From Pseudomonas nitroreducens (GTDB lineage Bacteria; Pseudomonadota; Gammaproteobacteria; Pseudomonadales; Pseudomonadaceae): DNA of 64,000 nt. The position numbers were made by a program, and so were the translations under genes. Where the stretch lies: the NCBI RefSeq assembly GCF_014204515.1, contig NZ_JACHLI010000010.1:124001-188000 (forward strand). Direction: 5' to 3'. Below, one piece after another: positions 16,294 through 24,762 of the stretch (position 1 is its first letter; each line of letters opens with the position of its first letter). Under the pieces are notes generated by a model. That model searched no databases. It was not told the DNA's origin and saw nothing but the letters and a program-made list of their open reading frames with translations.

Positions 16294-17544
16294 TTACCAG
16301 ATCGGCAAGGTGTAGCTGACGATGAAGCGGGTTTCGTCCATGTCGTTGCCGAAGCTGCTGCGGAAGGTGCTGTTGCGCAGCTTGAAGCCGACGTTCTTCA
16401 GCGGGCCGCTCTGCACCAGGTAGCCGACGTCGGTGTCGCGCTCCCATTCCTTGCCGTTGCCCTGGCCGTTCAGCAGGTCGATGTTGTCGCCGCGCAGGTA
16501 GCGGGTCATCAGGCTCAGGCCGGGCAGCCCGTAGGAGGCGAAGTTGAAGTCGTAGCGCAGTTGCCAGGAGCGTTCGTCCTTGTTGGCGAAGTCGCCGATC
16601 TGCACGTAGTTGACCAGGTACGGGTCAGTACCGGACAGGTAGGCGAAGCCGGTATCGCCGGACATGCGCTGCAGGCCGAGGCCGAACGCCTGGTTGCCCA
16701 GCTTGTAGGTGAACATGGCATTGAGCGCGCGGTTGTCGACGTTGCTGCCGCCGTCGTCGGTGGAGCGCGCCCAGCGGATGTCGGACTTCAGCGACTGGCC
16801 CTCGGCGATCGGCAGCGTGTGCACCAGGCTCACATAGTGCTGGCGGTAGAGGTCTTCGAGGTTGGCGTAGTGGTAGCTGGTGCTCAGCTGGCTGTTCCAG
16901 CGGTAGGTGCCGCCGGCGATGTTGAAGCGGTCGCTGGTGAGGTGGCTGCCGGCAACGATGTTGCGCTTGTTGCCACGGGTCATCGACAGGTCTTCGTTGT
17001 TCGACGAGTCGCGCTGCTTCACCTCGCGCAACTGGCCGAGCTGCAGGTCGAGGTCATCGAGCTCCTTGGATTCCACCAGCGCGCCTTGGAAGGTCTGCGG
17101 CAGCAGGCGGGTGTCGTTGTACTGCACCACCGGCAGCTTGGGCAGCAGGGTGCCGACTTTCAGCGTGCTTTTCGACGCGCGCAGCTTGGCGGTCAGGCCG
17201 AGTTCGCTGTAGTCGTCGGCGGCGCGCTTGTCGCTGGCCGAGTACGGCAGCAGGCCGGAACCGGAGCGGTCCGGGCTGGAATCGAGCTTCAGGCCCAGCA
17301 GACCGAGGGCATCCACGCCCACGCCGATCGTGCCCTCGGTGTAGCCCGACTCGTAGCGCAGCAGGAAGCCCTGCGCCCACTCTTCGGATTTCGACTGGGC
17401 GGCGCCGCTCTGGCGGTAGTCGCGGTTGAAGTAGAAGTTGCGCGTTTCGATGCTGGCCTTGCTGTCGGCGAGGAAATCGGCCTGGGCGAACGGGGGCAGC
17501 AGCGCCAGTCCGGAGACCAGCACAGGGAGTCGACGAGTATTCAT
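16294..17544 (-). CDS. OprD-family outer-membrane porin
   Basis: This 416-residue substrate-specific porin has a signal peptide cleaved after FAQA (residue 22). It then shows the OprD pattern: FLADSKASIETRNFYFNRDYR at the start of the barrel and a C-terminal aromatic strand (FIVSYTLPIW). OprD-family channels take up small carboxylates or basic amino acids. The gene follows etfA by 80 bases on the same strand, so it probably supplies the outer-membrane entry step for the dicarboxylate pathway encoded upstream. The substrate is inferred from context only. Confidence 0.9.
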   Translation of the reverse strand: MNTRRLPVLVSGLALLPPFAQADFLADSKASIETRNFYFNRDYRQSGAAQSKSEEWAQGFLLRYESGYTEGTIGVGVDALGLLGLKLDSSPDRSGSGLLPYSASDKRAADDYSELGLTAKLRASKSTLKVGTLLPKLPVVQYNDTRLLPQTFQGALVESKELDDLDLQLGQLREVKQRDSSNNEDLSMTRGNKRNIVAGSHLTSDRFNIAGGTYRWNSQLSTSYHYANLEDLYRQHYVSLVHTLPIAEGQSLKSDIRWARSTDDGGSNVDNRALNAMFTYKLGNQAFGLGLQRMSGDTGFAYLSGTDPYLVNYVQIGDFANKDERSWQLRYDFNFASYGLPGLSLMTRYLRGDNIDLLNGQGNGKEWERDTDVGYLVQSGPLKNVGFKLRNSTFRSSFGNDMDETRFIVSYTLPIW

Positions 17545-17624
17545 TGTTGTTGTTTCTTTCTACTTGAGGTGTTGGCAGAACGCCGGGCCGATTACGGCTG
17601 GCCCGGCCAGGGGATTGAGCGGGA

Positions 17625-18560
17625 TCAGAGGGTCTTTTCCAGCTCCGGTACGGCTTCGAACAGGTCGGCGACCAGGCCGTAGTCGGCAACCTGGAAGATC
17701 GGCGCCTCTTCGTCCTTGTTGATCGCAACGATCACTTTCGAGTCCTTCATGCCCGCCAGGTGCTGGATGGCGCCGGAGATACCGACGGCCACGTACAGCT
17801 GCGGAGCAACGATCTTGCCGGTCTGGCCGACCTGCATGTCGTTCGGCACGAAGCCGGCATCCACCGCTGCGCGGGAAGCGCCGACGGCAGCGCCCAGCTT
17901 GTCGGCCAGGGAGTAAAGGATGCTGAAGTTGTCGCCATTGCCCATGCCACGGCCGCCGGAAACGACGATCCTGGCAGCGGTCAGTTCCGGACGATCGGAC
18001 TTGGCCAGTTCTTCGCCAACGAAGGCGGACTTGCCGGCATCGGCCGGGCCGGAAACGGCTTCAACAGCAGCCGAACCACCTTCGGCAGCCACGGCGTCGA
18101 AGCCGGTGCCACGCACGGTGATGACCTTGATGGCAGCCGAGGACTGCACGGTAGCGATGGCGTTACCGGCATAGATCGGGCGCTTGAAGGTGTCGGCGCT
18201 GACGACTTCGGTGATCTCGGAAATCTGGTCGACGTCCAGCAGGGCGGCAACGCGCGGCAGGAAGTTCTTGCCGTTGGTGGTGGCGGCGGCCAATACGTGG
18301 CTGGACCCACTGTCTTTCACGACAGCGGCGATCAGCGGAGCCACGTTTTCCGGCAGTTGGTGAGCGTAGGCGGCGTTGTCGGCGACCAGCACCTTGGAGA
18401 CACCGGCGATCCTCGCAGCGGCTTCAGCCACGCCAGCAACGTTCTGGCCAGCGACCAGCACGCTGATTTCACCGCCGATCTTCTGCGCGGCAGCGACCGT
18501 GTTCAGCGTCGCGGCACCCAGGGCGCCATTGGAATGTTCTGCAACAACCAGCACAGTCAT
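17625..18560 (-). CDS. etfA: Electron transfer flavoprotein, alpha subunit
   Basis: This 311-residue protein is full-length EtfA. It has the N-terminal ETF domain and the C-terminal FAD-binding domain with VVSGGRGMGNGDNF and the PQLYVAVGISGAIQHLAGM motif. ETF takes electrons from acyl-CoA dehydrogenases and passes them to ETF:quinone oxidoreductase. Its ATG overlaps the etfB stop by one base (TGATG). Its position beside a beta-oxidation gene set suggests a dedicated pair for the acyl-CoA dehydrogenase at 25688, unless this is the only etf locus. Confidence 0.96.
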   Translation of the reverse strand: MTVLVVAEHSNGALGAATLNTVAAAQKIGGEISVLVAGQNVAGVAEAAARIAGVSKVLVADNAAYAHQLPENVAPLIAAVVKDSGSSHVLAAATTNGKNFLPRVAALLDVDQISEITEVVSADTFKRPIYAGNAIATVQSSAAIKVITVRGTGFDAVAAEGGSAAVEAVSGPADAGKSAFVGEELAKSDRPELTAARIVVSGGRGMGNGDNFSILYSLADKLGAAVGASRAAVDAGFVPNDMQVGQTGKIVAPQLYVAVGISGAIQHLAGMKDSKVIVAINKDEEAPIFQVADYGLVADLFEAVPELEKTL

Positions 18561-19309
18561 CAGATCACCTTCGCTTCGTTCTTCAGTTTCTCGACCAGTT
18601 CGCCTACCGATTTCACCTTGATGCCGGCGCTGCGCGCGGCGGGTGCTTCCACCTTAAGGGTCTTCAGCGTGGAAGCGGTGGAGACGCCCAGTACATCGGG
18701 TGGGAGGAATTCCAGCGGCTTCTTCTTCGCCTTCATGATGTTGGGCAGCGAGGCGTAGCGCGGCTCGTTCAGGCGCAGGTCGGTGGTGACGATCGCCGGC
18801 AGGTTCAGGGCAACGGTCTGCAGGCCGCCGTCGATTTCACGGGTGACCTTGACCTTGTCGCCAGCCACTTCCACCTTGGAGGCGAAGGTGCCCTGGGCGT
18901 AGCCGGTCAGCGCCGCCAGCATCTGGCCGGTCTGGTTGTTGTCGCTGTCGATGGCCTGCTTGCCGAGGATGACCAGCTGCGGCTGCTCTTTGTCGACAAT
19001 GGCTTTCAGCGCCTTGGCCACGGCGAGCGAGTTCAGCTCGTCATTGCTCTCGACCAGCACCGCGCGGTCGGCGCCGAGGGCCAGGGCGGTACGCAGTTGT
19101 TCCTGCGCACCGCTGGGGCCGACCGAGACCACCACGATCTCGCTGGCGACGCCCTTCTCTTTCAGGCGTACGGCCTCTTCCACGGCGATTTCGCAGAAGG
19201 GGTTCATGGACATCTTGACGTTGGCCAGATCGACGCCGGAGTGGTCCGCCTTGACGCGGACCTTGACGTTGTAATCGACCACGCGCTTGACGGCTACGAG
19301 GACTTTCAT
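18560..19309 (-). CDS. etfB: Electron transfer flavoprotein, beta subunit
   Basis: This 249-residue protein is full-length EtfB, starting MKVLVAVKRVVDYNVKVRVK. It has the AMP-binding ETF fold and the signature around RLNEPRYASLPNIMKAKKKPL. AGGAG stands six bases before the ATG. The T-run of a strong hairpin terminator sits immediately before this ribosome binding site, so expression may depend on read-through or on a promoter inside the repeat region upstream. Confidence 0.96.
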   Translation of the reverse strand: MKVLVAVKRVVDYNVKVRVKADHSGVDLANVKMSMNPFCEIAVEEAVRLKEKGVASEIVVVSVGPSGAQEQLRTALALGADRAVLVESNDELNSLAVAKALKAIVDKEQPQLVILGKQAIDSDNNQTGQMLAALTGYAQGTFASKVEVAGDKVKVTREIDGGLQTVALNLPAIVTTDLRLNEPRYASLPNIMKAKKKPLEFLPPDVLGVSTASTLKTLKVEAPAARSAGIKVKSVGELVEKLKNEAKVI

Positions 19310-19321
19310 GGGTGACTCCTG

Positions 19322-19346
19322 AAAAAATCCGGGCCTTGCGGCCCGG
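19322..19346 (-). terminator. Terminator/attenuator abutting the etfB ribosome binding site
   Basis: On the minus strand CCGGGCC-GCAA-GGCCCGG (19346 down to 19329) is followed by AT6. The T run ends directly at the AGGAG of etfB. It is the likely end of the CaiB operon, or an attenuator in the etfB leader. Confidence 0.75.
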
Positions 19347-19376
19347 GCAAGGGGAACTCGTTACGGACTTGGCCGC

Positions 19377-19453
19377 AGGGCGCATAACCGTTTGCGGTTA
19401 TCCGCCGTCATTGGCTGCGGCGGCGGATAACGCTGGCGCGTTATGCGCCCTAC
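19377..19453. repeat. 77-bp palindromic repeat, copy 1
   Basis: Ends AGGGCGCATAAC and GTTATGCGCCCTAC are inverted copies. Inside, GTTATCCGCC and GGCGGATAAC form a second inverted pair. Other copies lie at 19605, 33024, 56482 (half), 60343 and 60576. Confidence 0.85.
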
Positions 19454-19496
19454 GTTCGTGGCAACGTCATGCAATGGCGCTGCGGTTGAGTCTGGG

Positions 19497-19587
19497 TTCG
19501 CGAGCAAGCTCGCTCCTACGAAGAGCACGCCCAAGCGGGCCGGCTGCCTGTAGGAGCGAGGGGGACGCCTAGTCCTTGCTCGCGAAC
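19497..19587. repeat. Inverted pair of REP elements
   Basis: TTCGCGAGCAAGCTCGCTCC (19497 on) and the reverse-oriented GTAGGAGCGAG...CTTGCTCGCGAA form a BIME-like pair between two copies of the 77-bp palindromic repeat. No gene lies between 19310 and 19704. Confidence 0.8.
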
Positions 19588-19604
19588 GGACTCATGCCAG
19601 TCCA

Positions 19605-19682
19605 TAGGGCGCATAACCGCTTGCGGTTATCCGCCGTCATTCGGGGCAACGGCGGATAACGCTGGCGCGTTATGCGCCCTAC
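19605..19682. repeat. 77-bp palindromic repeat, copy 2
   Basis: Same ends and inner inverted pair as the copy at 19377, with a different central spacer. It finishes 22 bases past the CaiB stop codon. Confidence 0.85.
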
Positions 19683-19704
19683 GCTTTGGCGATCATTGAG
19701 ATAC

Positions 19705-20937
19705 TCAGGCCTTCTGCTCGATCACGCCGTCGGCCTTGAGCTGCGTCAGGCGCGCGTCGTCCAGCCCCAGGCGGCGCTTGAGCACCTCGTCGGTGTGCTC
19801 GCCGAGCATCGGCGCCGGGCGCTGGTATTCGATAGGCGTCTCGGACAGCTTCAGCGGGCTGCCGACCATGCGGAACGCCGGGTTCTGCGCGTGGGGAATG
19901 TCCACCAGCATGTCGCGGGCAACCACCTGCGGCTCGTCCAGTGCGCGGCCGATGTCGTTGATCACGCCCACCGGCACCTTCATCGCGTGGATGCGCTTCA
20001 CCCAGTTGTCGGCGGTGTCGCCCTGGAAGTGCTCGGCCAGCTTGCCGACGATGATCTCGCGGTTGCGTACACGGTCGGCGTTGCGGGTGAAGCGCGGATC
20101 CTTGGGCAACTCCGGCAGGCCGATGGCATCGCACAGCGAGACGAACTGGCTGTCGTTGCCGCAGGCGATGATGAAGTCCATGTCCTTTGCGCTGAACACC
20201 TGATACGGCACGATGTTGACGTGGGCATTGCCCTGGCGCCCCGGCGAACGGCCGGTGGCGAGGTAGTTCTGGCTCTGGTTGCCGAGCATGGCGACCTGCA
20301 CGTCCAGCAGCGCCATGTCGCAGTGCTGGCCGCGGCCGGTCTTCTCCCGCGCCAGCAGCGCGGCCTGGATGGCGACCACCGAGTACAGGCCGGTCATCAC
20401 GTCGGACACCGCGACACCTACCTTCTGCGGGCCGGCGCCGGGCACGCCGTCCTTCTCACCGGTGATGCTCATCAGCCCGCCCATGCCCTGGATGATGAAG
20501 TCGTAGCCGGGCTCCTCGGCGCGCGGGCCGGTCTGGCCGAAGCCGGTGATGGAGCAGTAGACCAGGCGCGGATTGACCTTCGACAGGCTGTCGTAATCCA
20601 GCCCGTACTTGGCCAGCGAGCCGGCCTTGTAGTTCTCGATCAGCACGTCGCACTCGCCGGCCAGCGCACGCACCAGCGCCTGGCCTTCGGGCGTCGCCAG
20701 GTTCAGCGCCACCGACAGCTTGTTGCGGTTGGTGGACTGGTAGTAGGCCGCCTCGGAACTGTCCGTGCCATCGGCTGCCTTCATGTAGGGCGGGCCCCAG
20801 CCACGGGTGTCGTCACCCACGCCGGGTCGTTCGATCTTGATCACTTCCGCGCCCAGGTCGGCCAGCACCTGGCCGCACCAGGGGCCGGCCAGCACGCGGC
20901 TGAGGTCGAGTACGCGGTATCCGCTCAAAGCACCCAT
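19705..20937 (-). CDS. CaiB/BaiF (class III) CoA-transferase
   Basis: This 410-residue protein has the class III CoA-transferase layout: N-terminal RVLDLSRVLAGPWCGQVLADLGAEVIKIE and the catalytic Asp in GYDFIIQG (about residue 146). These enzymes move CoA between carboxylic acids. Here it likely activates the dicarboxylate, for example from succinyl-CoA, which the pathway's thiolase regenerates. GAGGAG supports the ATG at 20937; the in-frame TTG six bases earlier is too close to it. It is the fourth gene of the minus-strand operon, 22 bases after the thiolase gene. Confidence 0.9.
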   Translation of the reverse strand: MGALSGYRVLDLSRVLAGPWCGQVLADLGAEVIKIERPGVGDDTRGWGPPYMKAADGTDSSEAAYYQSTNRNKLSVALNLATPEGQALVRALAGECDVLIENYKAGSLAKYGLDYDSLSKVNPRLVYCSITGFGQTGPRAEEPGYDFIIQGMGGLMSITGEKDGVPGAGPQKVGVAVSDVMTGLYSVVAIQAALLAREKTGRGQHCDMALLDVQVAMLGNQSQNYLATGRSPGRQGNAHVNIVPYQVFSAKDMDFIIACGNDSQFVSLCDAIGLPELPKDPRFTRNADRVRNREIIVGKLAEHFQGDTADNWVKRIHAMKVPVGVINDIGRALDEPQVVARDMLVDIPHAQNPAFRMVGSPLKLSETPIEYQRPAPMLGEHTDEVLKRRLGLDDARLTQLKADGVIEQKA

Positions 20938-20959
20938 CTGCAACTCCTCACTGGCGCGC

Positions 20960-22162
20960 TCAGGCGCGCTCGATAACCATGGCGAGCCCTTGGCCCACGC
21001 CGATGCACAGGCTGATCACCGCATAGCGTTGACCCGTGCGCTGCAGTTGTCGCGCCACGCTCAGCGCCAGCCGCGCGCCGGAAGCGCCCAGCGGGTGGCC
21101 GACGGCGATGGCGCCGCCATTGGGGTTGACCCGCGCATCGTCGAAGTCCACGCCCAGGCCGTGCAGGCAGCCGAGCACCTGGGAGGCGAAGGCCTCGTTG
21201 ATCTCGATGATGTCCATGTCGGCGAGGGTCAGTTCGGCGCGCTGGAGCGCCTTGTTGATCGCCTCCACCGGGCCGACGCCCATGATTCGCGGCTCCACGC
21301 CGACCGCCGCCGCCGAGAGAATCCGTGCCAGCGGCTGGAGGCCATGGCGCTCGCCCGCTGCTGCAGAGCCGATCAGCAGCGCCGCTGCGCCGTCATTGAC
21401 GCCGGAAGCGTTGCCGGCGGTGACCACGCCACCTTCGGACAGCGGCTTCAGGCGGGCCAGCGCGGCTTCATCGGAAGACGGGCGCGGATGTTCGTCCTGC
21501 TCCACCACGTTCGGCGGCGTCTTGCGCCCGGTGGGCACGCTGACCGGGAGGATTTCCCCGGCGAAGAAACCGGCCTGGCGGGCGGCTTCAAAGTTGGCCT
21601 GGGAACGGGCGGCGAAGCGGTCGGCCTGTTCGCGGCTGATGCCGAACTCGCGGGCCACGTTGTCACCGGTCTCCGGCATCGTGTCGTTGCCGAACCCGGC
21701 AATGATCTTCGGGTTGGGGAAGCGCGCGCCGATGGTGCTGTCGAACACTGTCAGGTCGCGGCTGTAGGCGGCTTCGGCCTTGGCCATGACGAAGGGTGCG
21801 CGGGACATGCTCTCCACGCCGCCGGCGACGAACAGTTCGCCTTCGCCGCAGGTCACGGCACGCGCCGCGTCGATGACGGCAGCCAGGCCGCTGGCGCACA
21901 GGCGATTGACCGTCTGGCCCGGTACCGTCACCGGCAGGCCGGCGAGCAGTGCGGCATGGCGGGCGATGTTGCGGCTGTCTTCACCGGCCTGGTTGGTATT
22001 GCCGAGGATCACATCCTCGATGGCTTCGCCCGGCACCTGGGCGCGCGCCAGCAGTTCGCGGATCACCTGGGCGATCAGGTCGTCCGGGCGCACCGGCGCG
22101 AGGGCGCCGCCATGGCGACCGAAGGGGGTGCGCAGGCCGGCGTAGATATAGGCATTGAGCAT
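20960..22162 (-). CDS. Acetyl-CoA acyltransferase, beta-ketoadipyl-CoA thiolase type
   Basis: This 400-residue thiolase has all three catalytic residues: Cys89 (NRLCASG), His356 (GHPLGASGAR) and Cys386 (CIGVGQG). The length and the start LNAYIYAGLRTPFGRHGGAL are those of PcaF/PaaJ/DcaF thiolases, which split 3-oxoadipyl-CoA into acetyl-CoA and succinyl-CoA. The gene lies 32 bases after the hydroxyacyl-CoA dehydrogenase gene. Chain length of the substrate is inferred from similarity. Confidence 0.92.
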   Translation of the reverse strand: MLNAYIYAGLRTPFGRHGGALAPVRPDDLIAQVIRELLARAQVPGEAIEDVILGNTNQAGEDSRNIARHAALLAGLPVTVPGQTVNRLCASGLAAVIDAARAVTCGEGELFVAGGVESMSRAPFVMAKAEAAYSRDLTVFDSTIGARFPNPKIIAGFGNDTMPETGDNVAREFGISREQADRFAARSQANFEAARQAGFFAGEILPVSVPTGRKTPPNVVEQDEHPRPSSDEAALARLKPLSEGGVVTAGNASGVNDGAAALLIGSAAAGERHGLQPLARILSAAAVGVEPRIMGVGPVEAINKALQRAELTLADMDIIEINEAFASQVLGCLHGLGVDFDDARVNPNGGAIAVGHPLGASGARLALSVARQLQRTGQRYAVISLCIGVGQGLAMVIERA

Positions 22163-22194
22163 GGGAATCTCCGTGAATCGTTGGACGCCGGGCT

Positions 22195-23745
22195 TCAGCC
22201 CAGCGCGGGCTCGGCGTTGCGCAGCGACAGACCCAGCGCAGCGCGGCGGCGCAGCCAGGGGCCGGGGCGGTAGCGCGCATCGCCGGTCAGGTCGGTCATG
22301 CGTTCGAGAATGCTCAGCAGGCGCGCCGGGCCGACGCTGTCGCCCCAGGCCAGCGGGCCTTGCGGGTAGCCCAGGCCACGGCGGACGCCTTCGTCGAGGT
22401 CATCGACGCTGGCGATGCGCTGCTGGACGATGTCACCGGCCAGGTTGACGATCAGCGCCAGCACGCGCTGGGCGACGAAGCCGACGCTGTCGTTGATGAC
22501 GGTGACGCCCACGCCATCGGCGGCCAGCAGCGCATGGGCGGCATCGCGCATGGCCGGGGCGGTCGCTGGGTTCTGCATCAGGCAGCGGTGGCGTTGCAGG
22601 TCCAGCAACAGGTCGATGCAGACCGTGCGCGCCGGCTCGGTGCCGAAGTTCTGGCAGGCCGTGGTGGCGTCGACGCCATAGGGAGCCAGCAGGCACAGCG
22701 CTTCGCTGCTCGGTTGGGCGCCCTGCTCCAGCTTTGCGCCCAGTTTCTTCAGCAGTTCACCGAGCGATTCGCGGTCCTGCTCGTTCTCCGCGCCGATCCA
22801 CACCGGTGGCAATGCAGCCACGCTCGGCACCGGCTGCGGCGCGGGCGGGTCGATCATCTTGCCGTCGGCGTAGCGATAGAAGCCGCGACCGACCTTGCGG
22901 CCGACGAAACCGGCTTCGAGCATCTGCCGGGTCAGCGCTGCCGGGCGGTAGCGCGGCTCCTGGTAGAACTGGTTGTAGATGGACTCGATCACCGGGTGGG
23001 AAACGTCCAGCGCGGTCAGATCGAACAGCTCCAGCGGGCCCATGCGGAAACCCAGGCCTTCGCGCAGGATGCGGTCGATGTCGGCCGGCTCGGCGATGGC
23101 TTCCTTGAGCATCTGCAGGGCTTCGGTGCTGTAGGCGCGGCCGGCGTGGTTGATGATGAAGCCGGGGGTGTCCTTGGCGCGGATGCCGCGATGGCCCATG
23201 CGCGCGGCCAGCGCCACCAGGCGGTCGCCGACCTGCGGGTCGCTGGCCAGGCCATCGATCACTTCGACCACCTTCATCAGCGGCACCGGGTTGAAGAAGT
23301 GGAAGCCCGCCACCCGCTCGGGATGCTGGCAGCCACGGGCGATGCTGGTGACCGACAGCGACGAGGTGTTGGTGGCGAGGATGCACTCGGCGCTGACCAC
23401 CGCTTCCAGCTCGGCCAGCAGCGCCTGCTTGGCGTCGAGCCGCTCGATGATCGCCTCGACCACCAGGTCGGAATCCGCCAGTTCGCCCAGGGAGCCGGCA
23501 ACCAGCAGGCGCGCCAGGGTGGCGTCCGCGTCGGCGGCGCTGATCTTGCCCTTCTCCGCCAGTTTGGCGAGGGTCCGCCCGAGGTTGTCGCGGGCAGCTT
23601 GCGCGGCGCCATCGCGGGCGTCGAAGAGTTTCACCTGGATGCCGGCCTGGGCGGCGATCTGGGCGATGCCGCTGCCCATGACGCCGGTGCCGACGATGGC
23701 CATGCGTTCAATGCTCTCGATACCGAAAGAAAGGGTCATATTCAT
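22195..23745 (-). CDS. 3-hydroxyacyl-CoA dehydrogenase, PaaH/PaaC type
   Basis: This 516-residue protein has the NAD-binding motif VGTGVMGSGIAQIAAQAG near its start and the 3HCDH signature around HFFNPVPLMKVVEVIDG. It also has a second C-terminal 3HCDH domain, as in PaaH-type enzymes that oxidise 3-hydroxyadipyl-CoA. The ATG at 23745 overlaps the hydratase stop as ATGA. A second ATG at 23739 is better spaced from GGGGGA and could be the true start. Second gene of the operon. Confidence 0.92.
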   Translation of the reverse strand: MNMTLSFGIESIERMAIVGTGVMGSGIAQIAAQAGIQVKLFDARDGAAQAARDNLGRTLAKLAEKGKISAADADATLARLLVAGSLGELADSDLVVEAIIERLDAKQALLAELEAVVSAECILATNTSSLSVTSIARGCQHPERVAGFHFFNPVPLMKVVEVIDGLASDPQVGDRLVALAARMGHRGIRAKDTPGFIINHAGRAYSTEALQMLKEAIAEPADIDRILREGLGFRMGPLELFDLTALDVSHPVIESIYNQFYQEPRYRPAALTRQMLEAGFVGRKVGRGFYRYADGKMIDPPAPQPVPSVAALPPVWIGAENEQDRESLGELLKKLGAKLEQGAQPSSEALCLLAPYGVDATTACQNFGTEPARTVCIDLLLDLQRHRCLMQNPATAPAMRDAAHALLAADGVGVTVINDSVGFVAQRVLALIVNLAGDIVQQRIASVDDLDEGVRRGLGYPQGPLAWGDSVGPARLLSILERMTDLTGDARYRPGPWLRRRAALGLSLRNAEPALG

Positions 23746-24518
23746 TCCCCCAGGAAACTGGCTTGGCGTTTTTCCAGGAAGGCGGCGGCGCCCTCCTTCT
23801 GGTCCTGCGAATCGAACAGCAGCTGGAAGGCCTTGCGCTCCAGGGCCAGGGCGCTTTCCAGCGGCAGGTCGGCGCCGGCCAGCATCACTTCCTTGATCTG
23901 CGCCACGGCCAGCGGCGGCAGCGCGGCGATCTCGGCAGCCAGCTCCAGCGCGCGAGGCAGCGTGCGGGCGTCTTCCACCACTTCACTGAGCATGCCGATA
24001 GCCAGCGCTTCCGGCGCCTTGATCAGGCAGCCGGTCAGGGCGATGCGCATCGCCTGGAACTTGCCCACGGCGCGGATCAGCCGCTGGGTGCCGCCGGCGC
24101 CGGGCATCAGGCCGAGCTTCACTTCCGGCTGGCCGAAGCGCGCCGACTCGCCGGCGACGATGATGTCGCAGTGCATCGCCAGCTCGCAGCCGCCGCCCAG
24201 GGCGAAGCCATTCACGGCGGCGATCACCGGCTTCGGGCAGCGCGAGATGGCTTCCCACAGCAGCTCGGTGTGGCGGCGGTACATCTCGATGGGGCTGGCC
24301 TGGGCAAATTCGCGGATGTCCGCCCCGGCGACGAAGCACTCCTCGCCCCCGGTCAGCACCACTGCGCGCACCTCGCGGTTGTCGCTCAGGGCACGGAAGT
24401 GCTCGGCCAGTTGCTGGCGCACGGCAGCGTTCAGCGCATTCTTGGCTTCGGGACGATCGATGCGGACGACCGCCACGCCATCGGCCTGGATATCGAGATG
24501 TACCACGCGGGTATTCAT
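23742..24518 (-). CDS. Enoyl-CoA hydratase
   Basis: This 258-residue crotonase-family protein has the oxyanion-hole strand CFVAGADIREF and both catalytic glutamates, Glu112 (GGGCELAM) and Glu132 (GQPEVKLG), 20 residues apart as in true hydratases. I start at the ATG at 24518 because the family begins there; the ATG at 24536 sits next to the operator. It is the first gene of the minus-strand operon and is controlled from the palindrome at 24541-24557. Confidence 0.9.
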   Translation of the reverse strand: MNTRVVHLDIQADGVAVVRIDRPEAKNALNAAVRQQLAEHFRALSDNREVRAVVLTGGEECFVAGADIREFAQASPIEMYRRHTELLWEAISRCPKPVIAAVNGFALGGGCELAMHCDIIVAGESARFGQPEVKLGLMPGAGGTQRLIRAVGKFQAMRIALTGCLIKAPEALAIGMLSEVVEDARTLPRALELAAEIAALPPLAVAQIKEVMLAGADLPLESALALERKAFQLLFDSQDQKEGAAAFLEKRQASFLGE

Positions 24519-24540
24519 GGGAGCTTCTGACCTCATACTT

Positions 24541-24557
24541 GTTTCGTCTGACGAAAC
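24541..24557. promoter_or_regulatory. IclR-type operator 1
   Basis: GTTTCGTCTGACGAAAC is a perfect 17-bp palindrome about a central T. It lies 23 bases before the hydratase start. An identical 15-bp core recurs at 24705-24719, next to the IclR gene. Confidence 0.8.
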
Positions 24558-24703
24558 TACATTCCGTATTTCGATTTCATCATAGTGACACCCACTCCAG
24601 CCTGTAAACGGTGATGATCAACTCACCCTGCAGAAGCCATTGAAATCGCGGCTTCCAGTATTTTTACCGGCACGCCTGTACTAACCGGTTCAGATTCACT
24701 ACA

Positions 24704-24720
24704 ATTTCGTCTGACGAAAC
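24704..24720. promoter_or_regulatory. IclR-type operator 2
   Basis: ATTTCGTCTGACGAAAC repeats the core of operator 1. The two centres are 163 bases apart. It lies 43 bases before the IclR ATG, so the regulator probably controls itself and both arms of the cluster. Confidence 0.8.
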
Positions 24721-24762
24721 TGAATTTTATTTTATTGATTTTCCGTGAATAGGGGTTCTACC

